Below, in pieces: positions 50,864 to 63,800 of a stretch of 64,000 nt of DNA (positions are counted from its first letter, which is position 1; the number at the start of each line of letters is the position of its first letter). The DNA comes from Ptiloglossa arizonensis. Its lineage: Eukaryota; Arthropoda; Insecta; Hymenoptera; Colletidae. The translations under genes and the position numbers were made by a program. The stretch lies in contig NW_027478714.1 of NCBI RefSeq assembly GCF_051014685.1, positions 434,001 through 498,000 on the forward strand, written 5' to 3'. Below the pieces are notes generated by a model. The model did not search any database. It was not told where the DNA came from and saw nothing but the letters and a program-made list of their open reading frames with translations.

Positions 50864-53800
50864 AGTAGAAACTCGCCCGATTACAACGGTATGTGTATTT
50901 TTTCCCTAGGCCATTCTGGTTAAGCGTTTGGAGCAGCAGAATTGCGAAAAATTTTTTGCCTTCTCAACCATTTCTTGGCTTCAAACTCCCATAATTCGCG
51001 AACGGATTGACATAACCCGAAAATTCCTGTTGCGACTGAAAGTAGAAACTCGCCCGATTACAACGGTATGTGTATTTTTTCCCTAGGCCATTCTGGTTAA
51101 GCGTTTGGAGCAGCAGAAGTGCGAAAAATTTGTTGACTTCTCAACTATTTCTTAGCTTCAAAGTCCCATATCTCGCGAACGGATTGACCTAACCCAAAAA
51201 TTCCAATTGCATCTGAAAGTAGAAGCTCGCCCGATTACAACGGTATGTGTATTTTTTCCCTAGGCCATTCTGGTCAAGCGTTTGGAGCAGCAGAATTGCG
51301 AAGAATTTGTTGCCTTCTCAACTATTTCTTGGCTTCAAACTCCCATAATTCGCGAACGGATTGACATAACCCAAAAATTCCTGTTGCGACTGAAAGTAGA
51401 AACTCGCCCGATTACAACGGTACGTGTATTTTTTCCCTAGGCCATTCTGGTTAAGCGTTTGGAGCAGCAGATGTGCGAAAAATTTGTTGTCTTCTCAACC
51501 ATTTCTTAGCTTCAAACTCCCATATCTCGCGAACGGATTGACCTAACCCAAAAATTCCAATTGCATCCGAAAGTAGAATCTCGCCCGATTACAACGGTAT
51601 GTGTACTTTTTCCCTAGGCCATTCTGGTCAAGCGTTTGGAGCAGCAGAATTGCGAAGAATTTTTTGCCTTCTCAACTATTTCTTGGCTTCAAACTCCCAT
51701 AATTCGCGAACGGATTGACATAACCTAAAAATTCCTGTTGCGACTGAAAGTAGAAACTCGCCCGATTACAACGGTATGTGTATTTTTTCCCTAGGACATT
51801 CTGGTTAAGCGTTTGGAGCAGCAGATTTGCGAAAAATTTTTTGCCTTCTCAAACATTTCTTGGCTTCAAACTCCCATATCTCGCGAACGGATTGACCTAA
51901 CCCAAAAATTCCCATTGCATCTGAAAGTAGAAGCTCGCCCGGTTACAACGGTATGTGTATTTTTTCCCTGGGCCATTCTGGTTAAGCGTTTGGAGCAGCA
52001 GAATTACGAAAAATTTTTTCCCTTCTCAACCATTTCTTGGCTTCAAACTCCCATATCTCGCGAACGGATTGTCCTACCCCAAAAATTCCTATTGCGTCTG
52101 AAAGTAGAAACTCGCCCGATTACAACGGTATGTGTATTTTTTCCCTAGGCCATTCTGGTTAAGCGTTTGGAGCAGCAGAATTGCGAAAAATTTTTTCCCT
52201 TTTCAACCATTTCTTGCCTTCAAACTCCCATATCTCGCGAACGGATTGACCTAACCCAAAAATTCCTATTGCGTCTGAAAGTAGAAACTCGCCCGATTAC
52301 AACGGTACGTGTATTTTTTCCCTAGGCCATTCTCGTTAAGCGTTTGGAGCAGCAGAATTGCGAAAAATTTTTTGACTTCTCAACCATTTCTTGGCTTCAA
52401 ACTCCCATAATTCGCGAACGGATTGACATAACCTAAAAATTCCTGTTGCAACTGAAAGTAGAAACTCGCTCGATTACAACGGTATGTGTATTTTTTCCCT
52501 AGGCCATTCTGGTTAAGCGTTTGGAGCAGCAGAAGTGCGAAAAATTTGTTGACTTCTCAACTATTTCTTAGCTTCAAAGTCCCATATCTCGCGAACGGAT
52601 TGACCTAACCCAAAAATTCCTATTGCGTCTGAAAGTAGAATCTCGCCCGATTACAACGGTATGTGTATTTTTTCCCTAGGCCATTCTGGATAAGCGTTTG
52701 GAGCAGCAGAATTGCGAAAAATTTTTTGCCTTCTCAACCATTTCTCGGCTTCAAACTCCCATATCTCGCGAACGGATTGACCTAACCCAAAAATTCCAAT
52801 TGCATCTGAAAGTAGAAGCTCGCCCGATTACAACGGTATGTGTATTTTTTCCCTAGGCCATTCTGGATAAGCGTGTGGAGCAGCAGAATTGCGAAAAATT
52901 TTTTGCCTTCTCAACCATTTCTTGGCTTCAAACTCCCATAATTCGCGAACGGATTGACATAACCCAAAAATTCCTGTTGCGACTGAAAGTAGAATCTCGC
53001 CCGATTACAACGGTATGTGTATTTTTCCCTAGGCCATTCTGGTTAAGCGTTTGGAGCAGCAGAAGTGCGAAAAATTTTTTGCCTTCTCAACCATTTCTTG
53101 GCTTCAAACTCCCATATCTCGCGAACGGATTGACCTAACCCAAAAATTCCTATTGCATCTGAAAGTAGAAGCTCGCCCGATTACAACGGTATGTGTATTT
53201 TTTCCCTAGGCCATTCTGGTTAAGCGTTTGGAGCAGCAGATTTGCGAAAAATTTTTTGCCTTCTCAACCATTTCTTGGCTTCAAACTCCCATAATTCGCG
53301 AACGGATTGACATAACCCAAAAATTCCTGTTGCGACTGAATGTAGAAACTCGCCCGATTACAACGGTATGTGTATTTTTTCCCTAGGCCATTCTGGTTAA
53401 GCGTTTGGAGCAGCAGAAGTGCGAAAAATTTGTTGACTTCTCAACTATTTCTTAGCTTCAAAGTCCCATATCTCGCGAACGGATTGACCTAACCCAAAAA
53501 TTCCAATTGCATCTGAAAGTAGAAGCTCGCCCGATTACAACGGTATGTGTATTTTTTCCCTAGGCCATTCTGGTTAAGCGTTTGGAGCAGCAGAATTGCG
53601 AAAAATTTTTTCCCTTCTCAACCATTTCGTGGTTTCAAACTCCCATATCTCGCGAACGGATTGACCTAACCCAAAAATTCCTATTGCGTCTGAAAGTAGA
53701 AACTCGCCCGATTACAACGGTATGTGTATTTTTTCCCTAGGCCATTCTGGTTAAGCGTTTGGAGCAGCAGAATTGCGAAAAATTTTTTGCCTTCTCAACC

Positions 53801-54048
53801 ATTTCGTGGCTTCAAACTCCCATAATTCGCGAACGGATTGACATAACCCAAAAATTCCTGTTGCGACTGAAAGTAGAAACTCGCCCGATTACAACGGTAG
53901 GTGTATTTTTTCCCTAGGCCATTCTGGTTAAGCGTTTGGAGCAGCAGAATTGCGAAGAATTTTTTGCCTTCTCAACCATTTCTTGGCTTCAAACTCCCAT
54001 ATCTCGCGAACGGATTGACATAACCCAAAAATTCTTGTTGCGACTGAA
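50864..54048 (+). repeat. Family A 18-mer HOR, copy 1 (3,185 bp)
   Basis: Private variants recur at +3,185: CATAACCCGAAAATTCC (51,011 versus 54,196), ACGGTACGTG, GCATCCGAAAG, GTGTACTTTTTCCC, CCCTAGGACATTC, CTCAAACATTTC, CGCCCGGTTAC, CCCTGGGCC, GAATTACG, GATTGTCCTACCCC, TTCTCGTTAAG, CTGGATAAGCGTGTGG (about 52,866 versus 56,051), ACGGTAGGTG and ATTCTTGTTGCG. No difference was noticed. Confidence 0.87.
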
Positions 54049-57000
54049 TGTAGAAACTCGCCCGATTACAACGGTATGTGTATTTTTTCCCTAGGCCATT
54101 CTGGTTAAGCGTTTGGAGCAGCAGAATTGCGAAAAATTTTTTGCCTTCTCAACCATTTCTTGGCTTCAAACTCCCATAATTCGCGAACGGATTGACATAA
54201 CCCGAAAATTCCTGTTGCGACTGAAAGTAGAAACTCGCCCGATTACAACGGTATGTGTATTTTTTCCCTAGGCCATTCTGGTTAAGCGTTTGGAGCAGCA
54301 GAAGTGCGAAAAATTTGTTGACTTCTCAACTATTTCTTAGCTTCAAAGTCCCATATCTCGCGAACGGATTGACCTAACCCAAAAATTCCAATTGCATCTG
54401 AAAGTAGAAGCTCGCCCGATTACAACGGTATGTGTATTTTTTCCCTAGGCCATTCTGGTCAAGCGTTTGGAGCAGCAGAATTGCGAAGAATTTGTTGCCT
54501 TCTCAACTATTTCTTGGCTTCAAACTCCCATAATTCGCGAACGGATTGACATAACCCAAAAATTCCTGTTGCGACTGAAAGTAGAAACTCGCCCGATTAC
54601 AACGGTACGTGTATTTTTTCCCTAGGCCATTCTGGTTAAGCGTTTGGAGCAGCAGATGTGCGAAAAATTTGTTGTCTTCTCAACCATTTCTTAGCTTCAA
54701 ACTCCCATATCTCGCGAACGGATTGACCTAACCCAAAAATTCCAATTGCATCCGAAAGTAGAATCTCGCCCGATTACAACGGTATGTGTACTTTTTCCCT
54801 AGGCCATTCTGGTCAAGCGTTTGGAGCAGCAGAATTGCGAAGAATTTTTTGCCTTCTCAACTATTTCTTGGCTTCAAACTCCCATAATTCGCGAACGGAT
54901 TGACATAACCTAAAAATTCCTGTTGCGACTGAAAGTAGAAACTCGCCCGATTACAACGGTATGTGTATTTTTTCCCTAGGACATTCTGGTTAAGCGTTTG
55001 GAGCAGCAGATTTGCGAAAAATTTTTTGCCTTCTCAAACATTTCTTGGCTTCAAACTCCCATATCTCGCGAACGGATTGACCTAACCCAAAAATTCCCAT
55101 TGCATCTGAAAGTAGAAGCTCGCCCGGTTACAACGGTATGTGTATTTTTTCCCTGGGCCATTCTGGTTAAGCGTTTGGAGCAGCAGAATTACGAAAAATT
55201 TTTTCCCTTCTCAACCATTTCTTGGCTTCAAACTCCCATATCTCGCGAACGGATTGTCCTACCCCAAAAATTCCTATTGCGTCTGAAAGTAGAAACTCGC
55301 CCGATTACAACGGTATGTGTATTTTTTCCCTAGGCCATTCTGGTTAAGCGTTTGGAGCAGCAGAATTGCGAAAAATTTTTTCCCTTTTCAACCATTTCTT
55401 GCCTTCAAACTCCCATATCTCGCGAACGGATTGACCTAACCCAAAAATTCCTATTGCGTCTGAAAGTAGAAACTCGCCCGATTACAACGGTACGTGTATT
55501 TTTTCCCTAGGCCATTCTCGTTAAGCGTTTGGAGCAGCAGAATTGCGAAAAATTTTTTGACTTCTCAACCATTTCTTGGCTTCAAACTCCCATAATTCGC
55601 GAACGGATTGACATAACCTAAAAATTCCTGTTGCAACTGAAAGTAGAAACTCGCTCGATTACAACGGTATGTGTATTTTTTCCCTAGGCCATTCTGGTTA
55701 AGCGTTTGGAGCAGCAGAAGTGCGAAAAATTTGTTGACTTCTCAACTATTTCTTAGCTTCAAAGTCCCATATCTCGCGAACGGATTGACCTAACCCAAAA
55801 ATTCCTATTGCGTCTGAAAGTAGAATCTCGCCCGATTACAACGGTATGTGTATTTTTTCCCTAGGCCATTCTGGATAAGCGTTTGGAGCAGCAGAATTGC
55901 GAAAAATTTTTTGCCTTCTCAACCATTTCTCGGCTTCAAACTCCCATATCTCGCGAACGGATTGACCTAACCCAAAAATTCCAATTGCATCTGAAAGTAG
56001 AAGCTCGCCCGATTACAACGGTATGTGTATTTTTTCCCTAGGCCATTCTGGATAAGCGTGTGGAGCAGCAGAATTGCGAAAAATTTTTTGCCTTCTCAAC
56101 CATTTCTTGGCTTCAAACTCCCATAATTCGCGAACGGATTGACATAACCCAAAAATTCCTGTTGCGACTGAAAGTAGAATCTCGCCCGATTACAACGGTA
56201 TGTGTATTTTTCCCTAGGCCATTCTGGTTAAGCGTTTGGAGCAGCAGAAGTGCGAAAAATTTTTTGCCTTCTCAACCATTTCTTGGCTTCAAACTCCCAT
56301 ATCTCGCGAACGGATTGACCTAACCCAAAAATTCCTATTGCATCTGAAAGTAGAAGCTCGCCCGATTACAACGGTATGTGTATTTTTTCCCTAGGCCATT
56401 CTGGTTAAGCGTTTGGAGCAGCAGATTTGCGAAAAATTTTTTGCCTTCTCAACCATTTCTTGGCTTCAAACTCCCATAATTCGCGAACGGATTGACATAA
56501 CCCAAAAATTCCTGTTGCGACTGAATGTAGAAACTCGCCCGATTACAACGGTATGTGTATTTTTTCCCTAGGCCATTCTGGTTAAGCGTTTGGAGCAGCA
56601 GAAGTGCGAAAAATTTGTTGACTTCTCAACTATTTCTTAGCTTCAAAGTCCCATATCTCGCGAACGGATTGACCTAACCCAAAAATTCCAATTGCATCTG
56701 AAAGTAGAAGCTCGCCCGATTACAACGGTATGTGTATTTTTTCCCTAGGCCATTCTGGTTAAGCGTTTGGAGCAGCAGAATTGCGAAAAATTTTTTCCCT
56801 TCTCAACCATTTCGTGGTTTCAAACTCCCATATCTCGCGAACGGATTGACCTAACCCAAAAATTCCTATTGCGTCTGAAAGTAGAAACTCGCCCGATTAC
56901 AACGGTATGTGTATTTTTTCCCTAGGCCATTCTGGTTAAGCGTTTGGAGCAGCAGAATTGCGAAAAATTTTTTGCCTTCTCAACCATTTCGTGGCTTCAA

Positions 57001-57233
57001 ACTCCCATAATTCGCGAACGGATTGACATAACCCAAAAATTCCTGTTGCGACTGAAAGTAGAAACTCGCCCGATTACAACGGTAGGTGTATTTTTTCCCT
57101 AGGCCATTCTGGTTAAGCGTTTGGAGCAGCAGAATTGCGAAGAATTTTTTGCCTTCTCAACCATTTCTTGGCTTCAAACTCCCATATCTCGCGAACGGAT
57201 TGACATAACCCAAAAATTCTTGTTGCGACTGAA
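54049..57233 (+). repeat. Family A 18-mer HOR, copy 2 (3,185 bp)
   Basis: Tandem copy of 50,864-54,048 with all the same variants. Homology to the start of the unit continues about 90 bp further, to about 57,325, where TTTTTGGCCTTC with CCACTTCTTGG replaces TTTTTTGCCTTC with CCATTTCTTGG. The lack of visible differences indicates a very recent duplication or an assembly repeat. Confidence 0.87.
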
Positions 57234-57299
57234 TGTAGAAACTCGCCCGATTACAACGGTATGTGTATTTTTTCCCTAGGCCATTCTGGTTAAGCGTTT

Positions 57300-57653
57300 G
57301 GAGCAGCAGAATTGCGAAAAATTTTTGGCCTTCTCAACCACTTCTTGGCTTCAAACTCCCATAATTCGCGAACGGATTGACATAACCCAAAAATTCCTGT
57401 TGCGACTGAAAGTAGAAACTCGCCCGTTTTCAACGGTATGTGTATTTTTTCCCTAGGCCATTCTGGTTAAGCGTTTGGAGCAGCAGAATTGCGAAAAATT
57501 TTTGGCCTTCTCAACCACTTCTTGGCTTCAAACTCCCATAATTCGCGAACGGATTGACATAACCCAAAAATTCCTGTTGCGACTGAAAGTAGAAACTCGC
57601 CCGTTTTCAACGGTATGTGTATTTTTTCCCTAGGCCATTCTGGTTAAGCGTTT
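57300..57653 (+). repeat. Two identical adjacent family A monomers
   Basis: Two consecutive 177-bp units both have TTTTTGGCCTTC, CCACTTCTTGG, AATTCGCG and the unusual CGCCCGTTTTCAACGG (57,425 and 57,602). The same rare form occurs once more at about 59,900. This is a single-monomer tandem duplication. Confidence 0.75.
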
Positions 57654-58949
57654 GGAGCAGCAGAAATGCGAAAAATTTGTTGTCTTCTCAACTATTTCTT
57701 AGCTTCAAAGTCCCATATCTCGCGAACGGATTGACCTAACCCAAAAATTCCTATTGCATCTGAAAGTAGAAGCTCGCCCGATTACAACGGTATGTGTATT
57801 TTTCCCTAGGCCATTCTGGTTAAGCGTTTGGAGCAGCAGAAGTGCGAAAAATTTTTTGCCTTCTCAACCATTTCTTGGCTTCAAACTCCCATATCTCGCG
57901 AACGGATTGACCTAACCCAAAAATTCCTATGGCATCTGAAAGTAGAAGCTCGCCCGATTACAACCGTATGTGTATTTTTTCCCTAGTCCATTCTGGTTAA
58001 GTGTTTGGAGCAGCAGAATTGCGAAAAATTTTTTCCCTTCTCAACCATTTCTTGGCTTCAAACTCCCATAGCTCGCGAACGGATTGACCTAACCCAAAAA
58101 TTCCTATTGCGTCTGAAAGTAGAAACTCGCCCGATTACAACGGTATGTGTATTTTTTCCCTAGGCCATTCTGGTTAAGCGTTTGGAGCAGCAGAAGTGCG
58201 AAAAATTTTTTGCCTTCTCAACCATTTCTTGGCTTCAAACTCCCATATCTCGCGAACGGATTGACCTAACCCAAAAATTCCTATGGAATCTGAAAGTAGA
58301 ATCTCGCCCGATTACAACGGTATGTGTATTTTTTCCCTAGGCCATTCTGGTTAAACGTTTGGAGCAGCCGAAGTGCGAAAAATTTTTTGCCTTCTCAACC
58401 ATTTCTTGGCTTCAAACTCCCATATCGCGCGAACGGATTGACCTAACCCAAAAATTCCTATTGCATCTGAAAGTAGAATCTCGCGCGATTACAACGGTAT
58501 GTGTATTTTTCCCTAGGCCATTCTGGTTAAGCGTTTGGAGCAGCAGAAGTGCGAAAAATTTTTTGCCTTCTCAACCATTTCTTGGCTTCAAACTCCCATA
58601 TCTCGCGAACGGATTGACCTAACCCAAAAATTCCTATTGCGACTGAATGTAGAAACTCGCCCGATTACAACGGTATGTGTATTTTTTCCCTAGGCCATTC
58701 TGGTTAAGCGTTTGGAGCAGCAGAAGTGCGAAAAATTTGTTGACTTCTCAACTATTTCTTAGCTTCAAAGTCCCATATCTCGCGAACGGATTGACCTAAC
58801 CCAAAAATTCCAATTGCATCTGAAAGTAGAAGCTCGCCCGATTACAACGGTATGTGTATTTTTTCCCTAGGCCATTCTGGTTAAGCGTTTGGAGCAGCAG
58901 AATTGCGAAAAATTTTTTCCCTTCTCAACCATTTCTTGGTTTCAAACTC

Positions 58950-60009
58950 CCATATCTCGCGAACGGATTGACCTAACCCAAAAATTCCTATTGCGTCTGA
59001 AAGTAGAAGCTCGCCCGATTACAACGGTAGGTGTATTTTTCCCTAGGCCATTCTGGTTAAGCGTTTGGAGCAGCAGAAGTGCGAAAAATTTTTTGCCTTC
59101 TCAACCATTTCTTGGCTTCAAACTCCCATATCTCGCGAACGGATCGACCTTACCCAAAAATTCCTATGGCATCTGAAAGTAGAAGCTCGCCCGATTACAA
59201 CCGTATGTGTATTTTTTCCTAGGCCATTCTGGTTAAGCGTTTGGAGCAGCAGAATTGCGAAAAATTTTTTCCCTTCTCTACCATTTCTTGGCTTCAAACT
59301 CCCATATCTCGCGAACGGATTGACCTAACCCAAAAATTCCTATTGCGTCTGAAAGTAGAAACTCGCCCGATTACAACGGTACGTGCATTTTTTCCCTAGG
59401 CCATTCTGGTTAAGCGTTTGGAGCAGCAGAATTGCGAAAAATTTTTTGCCTTCTCAACCATTTCTTGGCTTCAAACTCCCATAATTCGCGAACGGATTGA
59501 CATAACCCAAAAATTCCTGTTGCGACTGAAAGTAGAAACTCGCCCGATTACAACGGTATGTGTATTTTTTCCCTAGGCCATTCTGGTTAAGCGTTTGGAG
59601 CAGCAGATGTGCGAAAAATTTTTTGTCTTCTCAACCATTTCTTAGCTTCAAACTCCCATACCTCGCGAACGGATTGACCTAACCCAAAAATTCCTATTGC
59701 ATCTGAAAGTAGAATCTCGCCCGATTACAACGGTATGTGTATTTTTTCCCTAGGCCATTCTGGTTGAACGTTTGGAGCAGCAGAATTGCGAAAAATTTTT
59801 GGCCTTCTCAACCACTTCTTGGCTTCAAACTCCCATAATTCGCGAACGGATTGACATAACCCAAAAATTCCTGTTGCGACTGAAAGTAGAAACTCGCCCG
59901 TTTTCAACGGTATGTGTATTTTTTCCCTAGGCCATTCTGGTTAAGCGTTTGGAGCAGCAGAAGTGCGAAAAATTTGTTGTCTTCTCAACTATTTCTTAGC
60001 TTCAAAGTC
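58950..60009 (+). repeat. Family A 6-mer HOR, copy 1 (1,060 bp)
   Basis: The markers ACGGATCGACCTTACCC (59,140), TATGGCATCTG, CAACCGTATG, TTTTTTCCTAGG, CTTCTCTACC, ACGGTACGTGCATT, TTTTTTGTCTTC and GGTTGAACGTTTGG recur at +1,060. The length is 6 x 177 minus 2 because two T-runs are one base short. GGTAGGTG at about 59,027 is private to this copy. Confidence 0.82.
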
Positions 60010-60845
60010 CCATATCTCGCGAACGGATTGACCTAACCCAAAAATTCCTATTGCGTCTGAAAGTAGAAGCTCGCCCGATTACAACGGTATGTGTATTTTT
60101 CCCTAGGCCATTCTGGTTAAGCGTTTGGAGCAGCAGAAGTGCGAAAAATTTTTTGCCTTCTCAACCATTTCTTGGCTTCAAACTCCCATATCTCGCGAAC
60201 GGATCGACCTTACCCAAAAATTCCTATGGCATCTGAAAGTAGAAGCTCGCCCGATTACAACCGTATGTGTATTTTTTCCTAGGCCATTCTGGTTAAGCGT
60301 TTGGAGCAGCAGAATTGCGAAAAATTTTTTCCCTTCTCTACCATTTCTTGGCTTCAAACTCCCATATCTCGCGAACGGATTGACCTAACCCAAAAATTCC
60401 TATTGCGTCTGAAAGTAGAAACTCGCCCGATTACAACGGTACGTGCATTTTTTCCCTAGGCCATTCTGGTTAAGCGTTTGGAGCAGCAGAATTGCGAAAA
60501 ATTTTTTGCCTTCTCAACCATTTCTTGGCTTCAAACTCCCATAATTCGCGAACGGATTGACATAACCCAAAAATTCCTGTTGCGACTGAAAGTAGAGACT
60601 CGCCCGATTACAACGGTATGTGTATTTTTTCCCTAGGCCATTCTGGTTAAGCGTTTGGAGCAGCAGATGTGCGAAAAATTTTTTGTCTTCTCAACCATTT
60701 CTTAGCTTCAAACTCCCATACCTCGCGAACGGATTGACCTAACCCAAAAAATCCTATTGCATCTGAAAGTAGAATCTCGCCCGATTACAACGGTATGTGT
60801 ATTTTTTCCCTAGGCCATTCTGGTTGAACGTTTGGAGCAGCAGAA
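60010..60845 (+). repeat. Family A 6-mer HOR, copy 2 (partial, ~4.7 monomers)
   Basis: Tandem copy of 58,950-59,785 with small differences, for example GTAGAGACTCG and CCCAAAAAATCC. It diverges at about 60,846, where GAAGTGCG replaces GAATTGCG after the GGTTGAACG marker. Confidence 0.8.
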
Positions 60846-63800
60846 GTGCGAAAAATTTGTTGTCTTCTCAACTATTTCTTAGCTTCAAAGTCCCATATCT
60901 CGCGAACGGATTGACCTAACTCAAAAATTCCTATTGCATCTGAAAGTAGAAGCTCGCCCGATTACAACGGTATGTGTATTTTTCCCTAGGCCATTCTGGT
61001 TAAGCGTTTCGAGCAGCCGAATTGCCAAAAATTTTTTGCCTTCTCAACCATTTCTTAGCTTCAAACTCCCATATCTCGCGAACGGATTGACCTAACCCAA
61101 AAATTCCTATTGCATCTGAAAGTAGAATCTCGCCCGATTACAACGGTATGTGTATTTTTTCCCTAGGCCATTCTGGTTAAGCGTTTGGAGCAGCAGAAGT
61201 GCGAAAAATTTTTTGCCTTCTCAACCATTTCTTGGCTTCAAACTCCCATATCTCGCGAACGGATTGACCTAACCCAAAAATTCCTATGGCACCTGAAAGT
61301 TGAAGCTCGCCCGATGACAACGTTACGTGCATTTTTTCCCTAGGCCATTCTGGTTAAGCGTTTGGAGCAGCAGAATTGCGAAAAATTGTTTGCCTTCTCA
61401 ACCATTTCTTGGCTTCAAACTCCCATAATTCGCGAACGGATTGACATAACCCAAAAATTCCTGTTGCGACTGAAAGTAGAGACTCGCCCGATTACAACGG
61501 TATGTGTATTTTTTCCCTAGGTCAGTCTGGTTAAGCGTTTGGAGCAGCAGAATTGCGAAGAATTTTTTGCCTTCTCAACTATTTCTTGGCTTCAAACTCC
61601 CATATCTCACGAACGGATTGACATAACCCAAAAATTCCTGTTGCGACTGAATGTAGAAACTCGCCCGATTACAACGGTATGTGTATTTTTTCCTAGGCCA
61701 TTCTGGTTAAGCGTTTGGAGCAGCAGAATTGCGAAAAATTTTTGGCCTTCTCAACCACTTCTTGGCTTCAAACTCCCATAATTCGCGAACGGATTGACAT
61801 AACCCAAAAATTCCTGTTGCGACTGAATGTAGAAACTCGCACGATTACAACGGTATGTGTATTTTTTCCCTAGGCCATTCTGGTTAAGCGTTTGGAGCAG
61901 CAGAATTGCGAAAAATTTTTGGCCTTCTCAACCACTTCTTGGCTTCAAACTCCCATAATTCGCGAACGGATTGACATAACCCAAAAATTCCTATTGCGAC
62001 TGAAAGTAGAAACTCGCCCGATTACAACGGTATGTGTATTTTTTCCCTAGGCCATTCAGGTTAAGCGTTTGGAGCAGCAGATGTGCGAAAAATTTGTTGT
62101 CTTCTCAACCATTTCTTAGCTTCAAACTCACATATCTCGCGAACGGATTGACCTAACCCAAAAATTCCTATTGCATCTGAAAGTAGAATCTCGCCCGATT
62201 ACAACGGTATGTGTATTTTTTCCCTAGGCCATTCCGGTTAAGCGTTTGGAGCTGCAGAATTGCGAAAAATTTTTGGCCTTCTCAACCACTTCTTGGCTTC
62301 AAACTCCCATAATTCGCGAACGGATTGACGTAACCCAAAAATTCCTGTTGCGACTGAAAGTAGAAACTCGCCCGATTACAACGGTATGTGTATTTTTTCC
62401 CTAGGCCATTCAGGTTAAGCGTTTGGAGCAGCAGATGTGCGAAAAATTTTTTGCCTTCTCAACCATTTCTTGGCTTCAAACTCCCATATCTCGCGAACGG
62501 ATTGACATAACCCAAAAATTCCTGTTGATTCTGAAAGTAGAATCTCGCCCGATTACAACGGTATGTGTATTTTTTCCCTAGGCCATTCTGGTTAAGCTTT
62601 TGGAGCAGCAGAAGTGCGAAAAATTTTTTGCCTTCTCAACCATTTCTTGGCTTCAAACTCCCATATCTCGCGAACGGATTGACCTAACCCAAAAATTCCT
62701 ATGGCATCTGAAAGTAGAAGCTCGCCCGATTACAACGGTATGTGTATTTTTCCCCTAGGCCATTCTGGTTAAGCGTTTGGAGCAGCAGAATTGCGAAAAT
62801 TTTTTTGCCTTCTCAACCATTTCTTGGCTTCAAACTCCCATAATTCGCGAACGGATTGACATAACCCAAAAATTCCTGTTGCGACTGAAAGTAGAATCTC
62901 GCCCGATTACAACGGTATGTGTATTTTTTCCCTATGCCAGTCTGGTTAAGCGTTTGGAGCAGCAGAATTGCGAAGAATTTTTTGCCTTCTCAACCATTTC
63001 TTGGCTTCAAACTCCCATATCTCGCGAACGGATTGACATAACCCAAAAATTCCTGTTGCGACTGAATGTAGAAACTCGCCCGATTACAACGGTATGTGCA
63101 TTTTTTCCCTAGGCCATTCTGGTTAAGCGTTTGGAGCAGCAGAATTGTGAAAAATTTTTGCCTTCTCAACCATTTCTTGGCTTCAAACTTCCATAATTCG
63201 CGAACGGATTGACATAACCCAAAAATTCCTGTTCCGACTGAAAGTAGAAACTCGCCCGATTTCAACGGTATGTGTATTTTTTCCCTAGGCCATTCTGGTT
63301 AAGCGTTTGGAGCAGCAGAATTGCGAAAAATTTGTTGTCTTCTCAACCATTTCTTAGCTTCAAAGTCCCATATCTCGCGAACGGATTGACCTAACCCAAA
63401 AATTCCTATTGATTCTGAAAGTAGAAGCTCGCCCGATTACAACGGTATGTATATTTTTCCCTAGGCCATTCTGGTTAAGCGTTTCGATCAGCCGAATTGC
63501 CAAAAATTTTTTGCCTTCTCAACCATTTCTTAGCTTCAAACACCCTTATCTCGCGAACGGATTGACCTAACCCAAAAATTCCTATTGCATCTGAAAGTAG
63601 AATCTCGCCCGATTACAACGGTATGTGTATTTTTTCCCTAGGCCATTCTGGTTAAGCTTTTGGGGCAGCAGAAGTGCGAAAAATTTTTTGCCTTCTCAAC
63701 CATTTCTTGGCTTCAAACTCCCATATCTCGCGAACGGATTGACCTAACCCAAAAATTCCTATGGCATCTGAAAGTAGAAGCTCGCCCGTTTACAACGGTA

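Noticed and set aside
59725..59907. Minus-strand open frames (for example here, and about 82 codons at 6,032-6,280)
   Set aside because: They are reverse-strand shadows of one or two monomers that recur with HOR copies (7,799, 9,390 and others). Two strands open at once in a repeat is expected by chance once one unit is stop-free.
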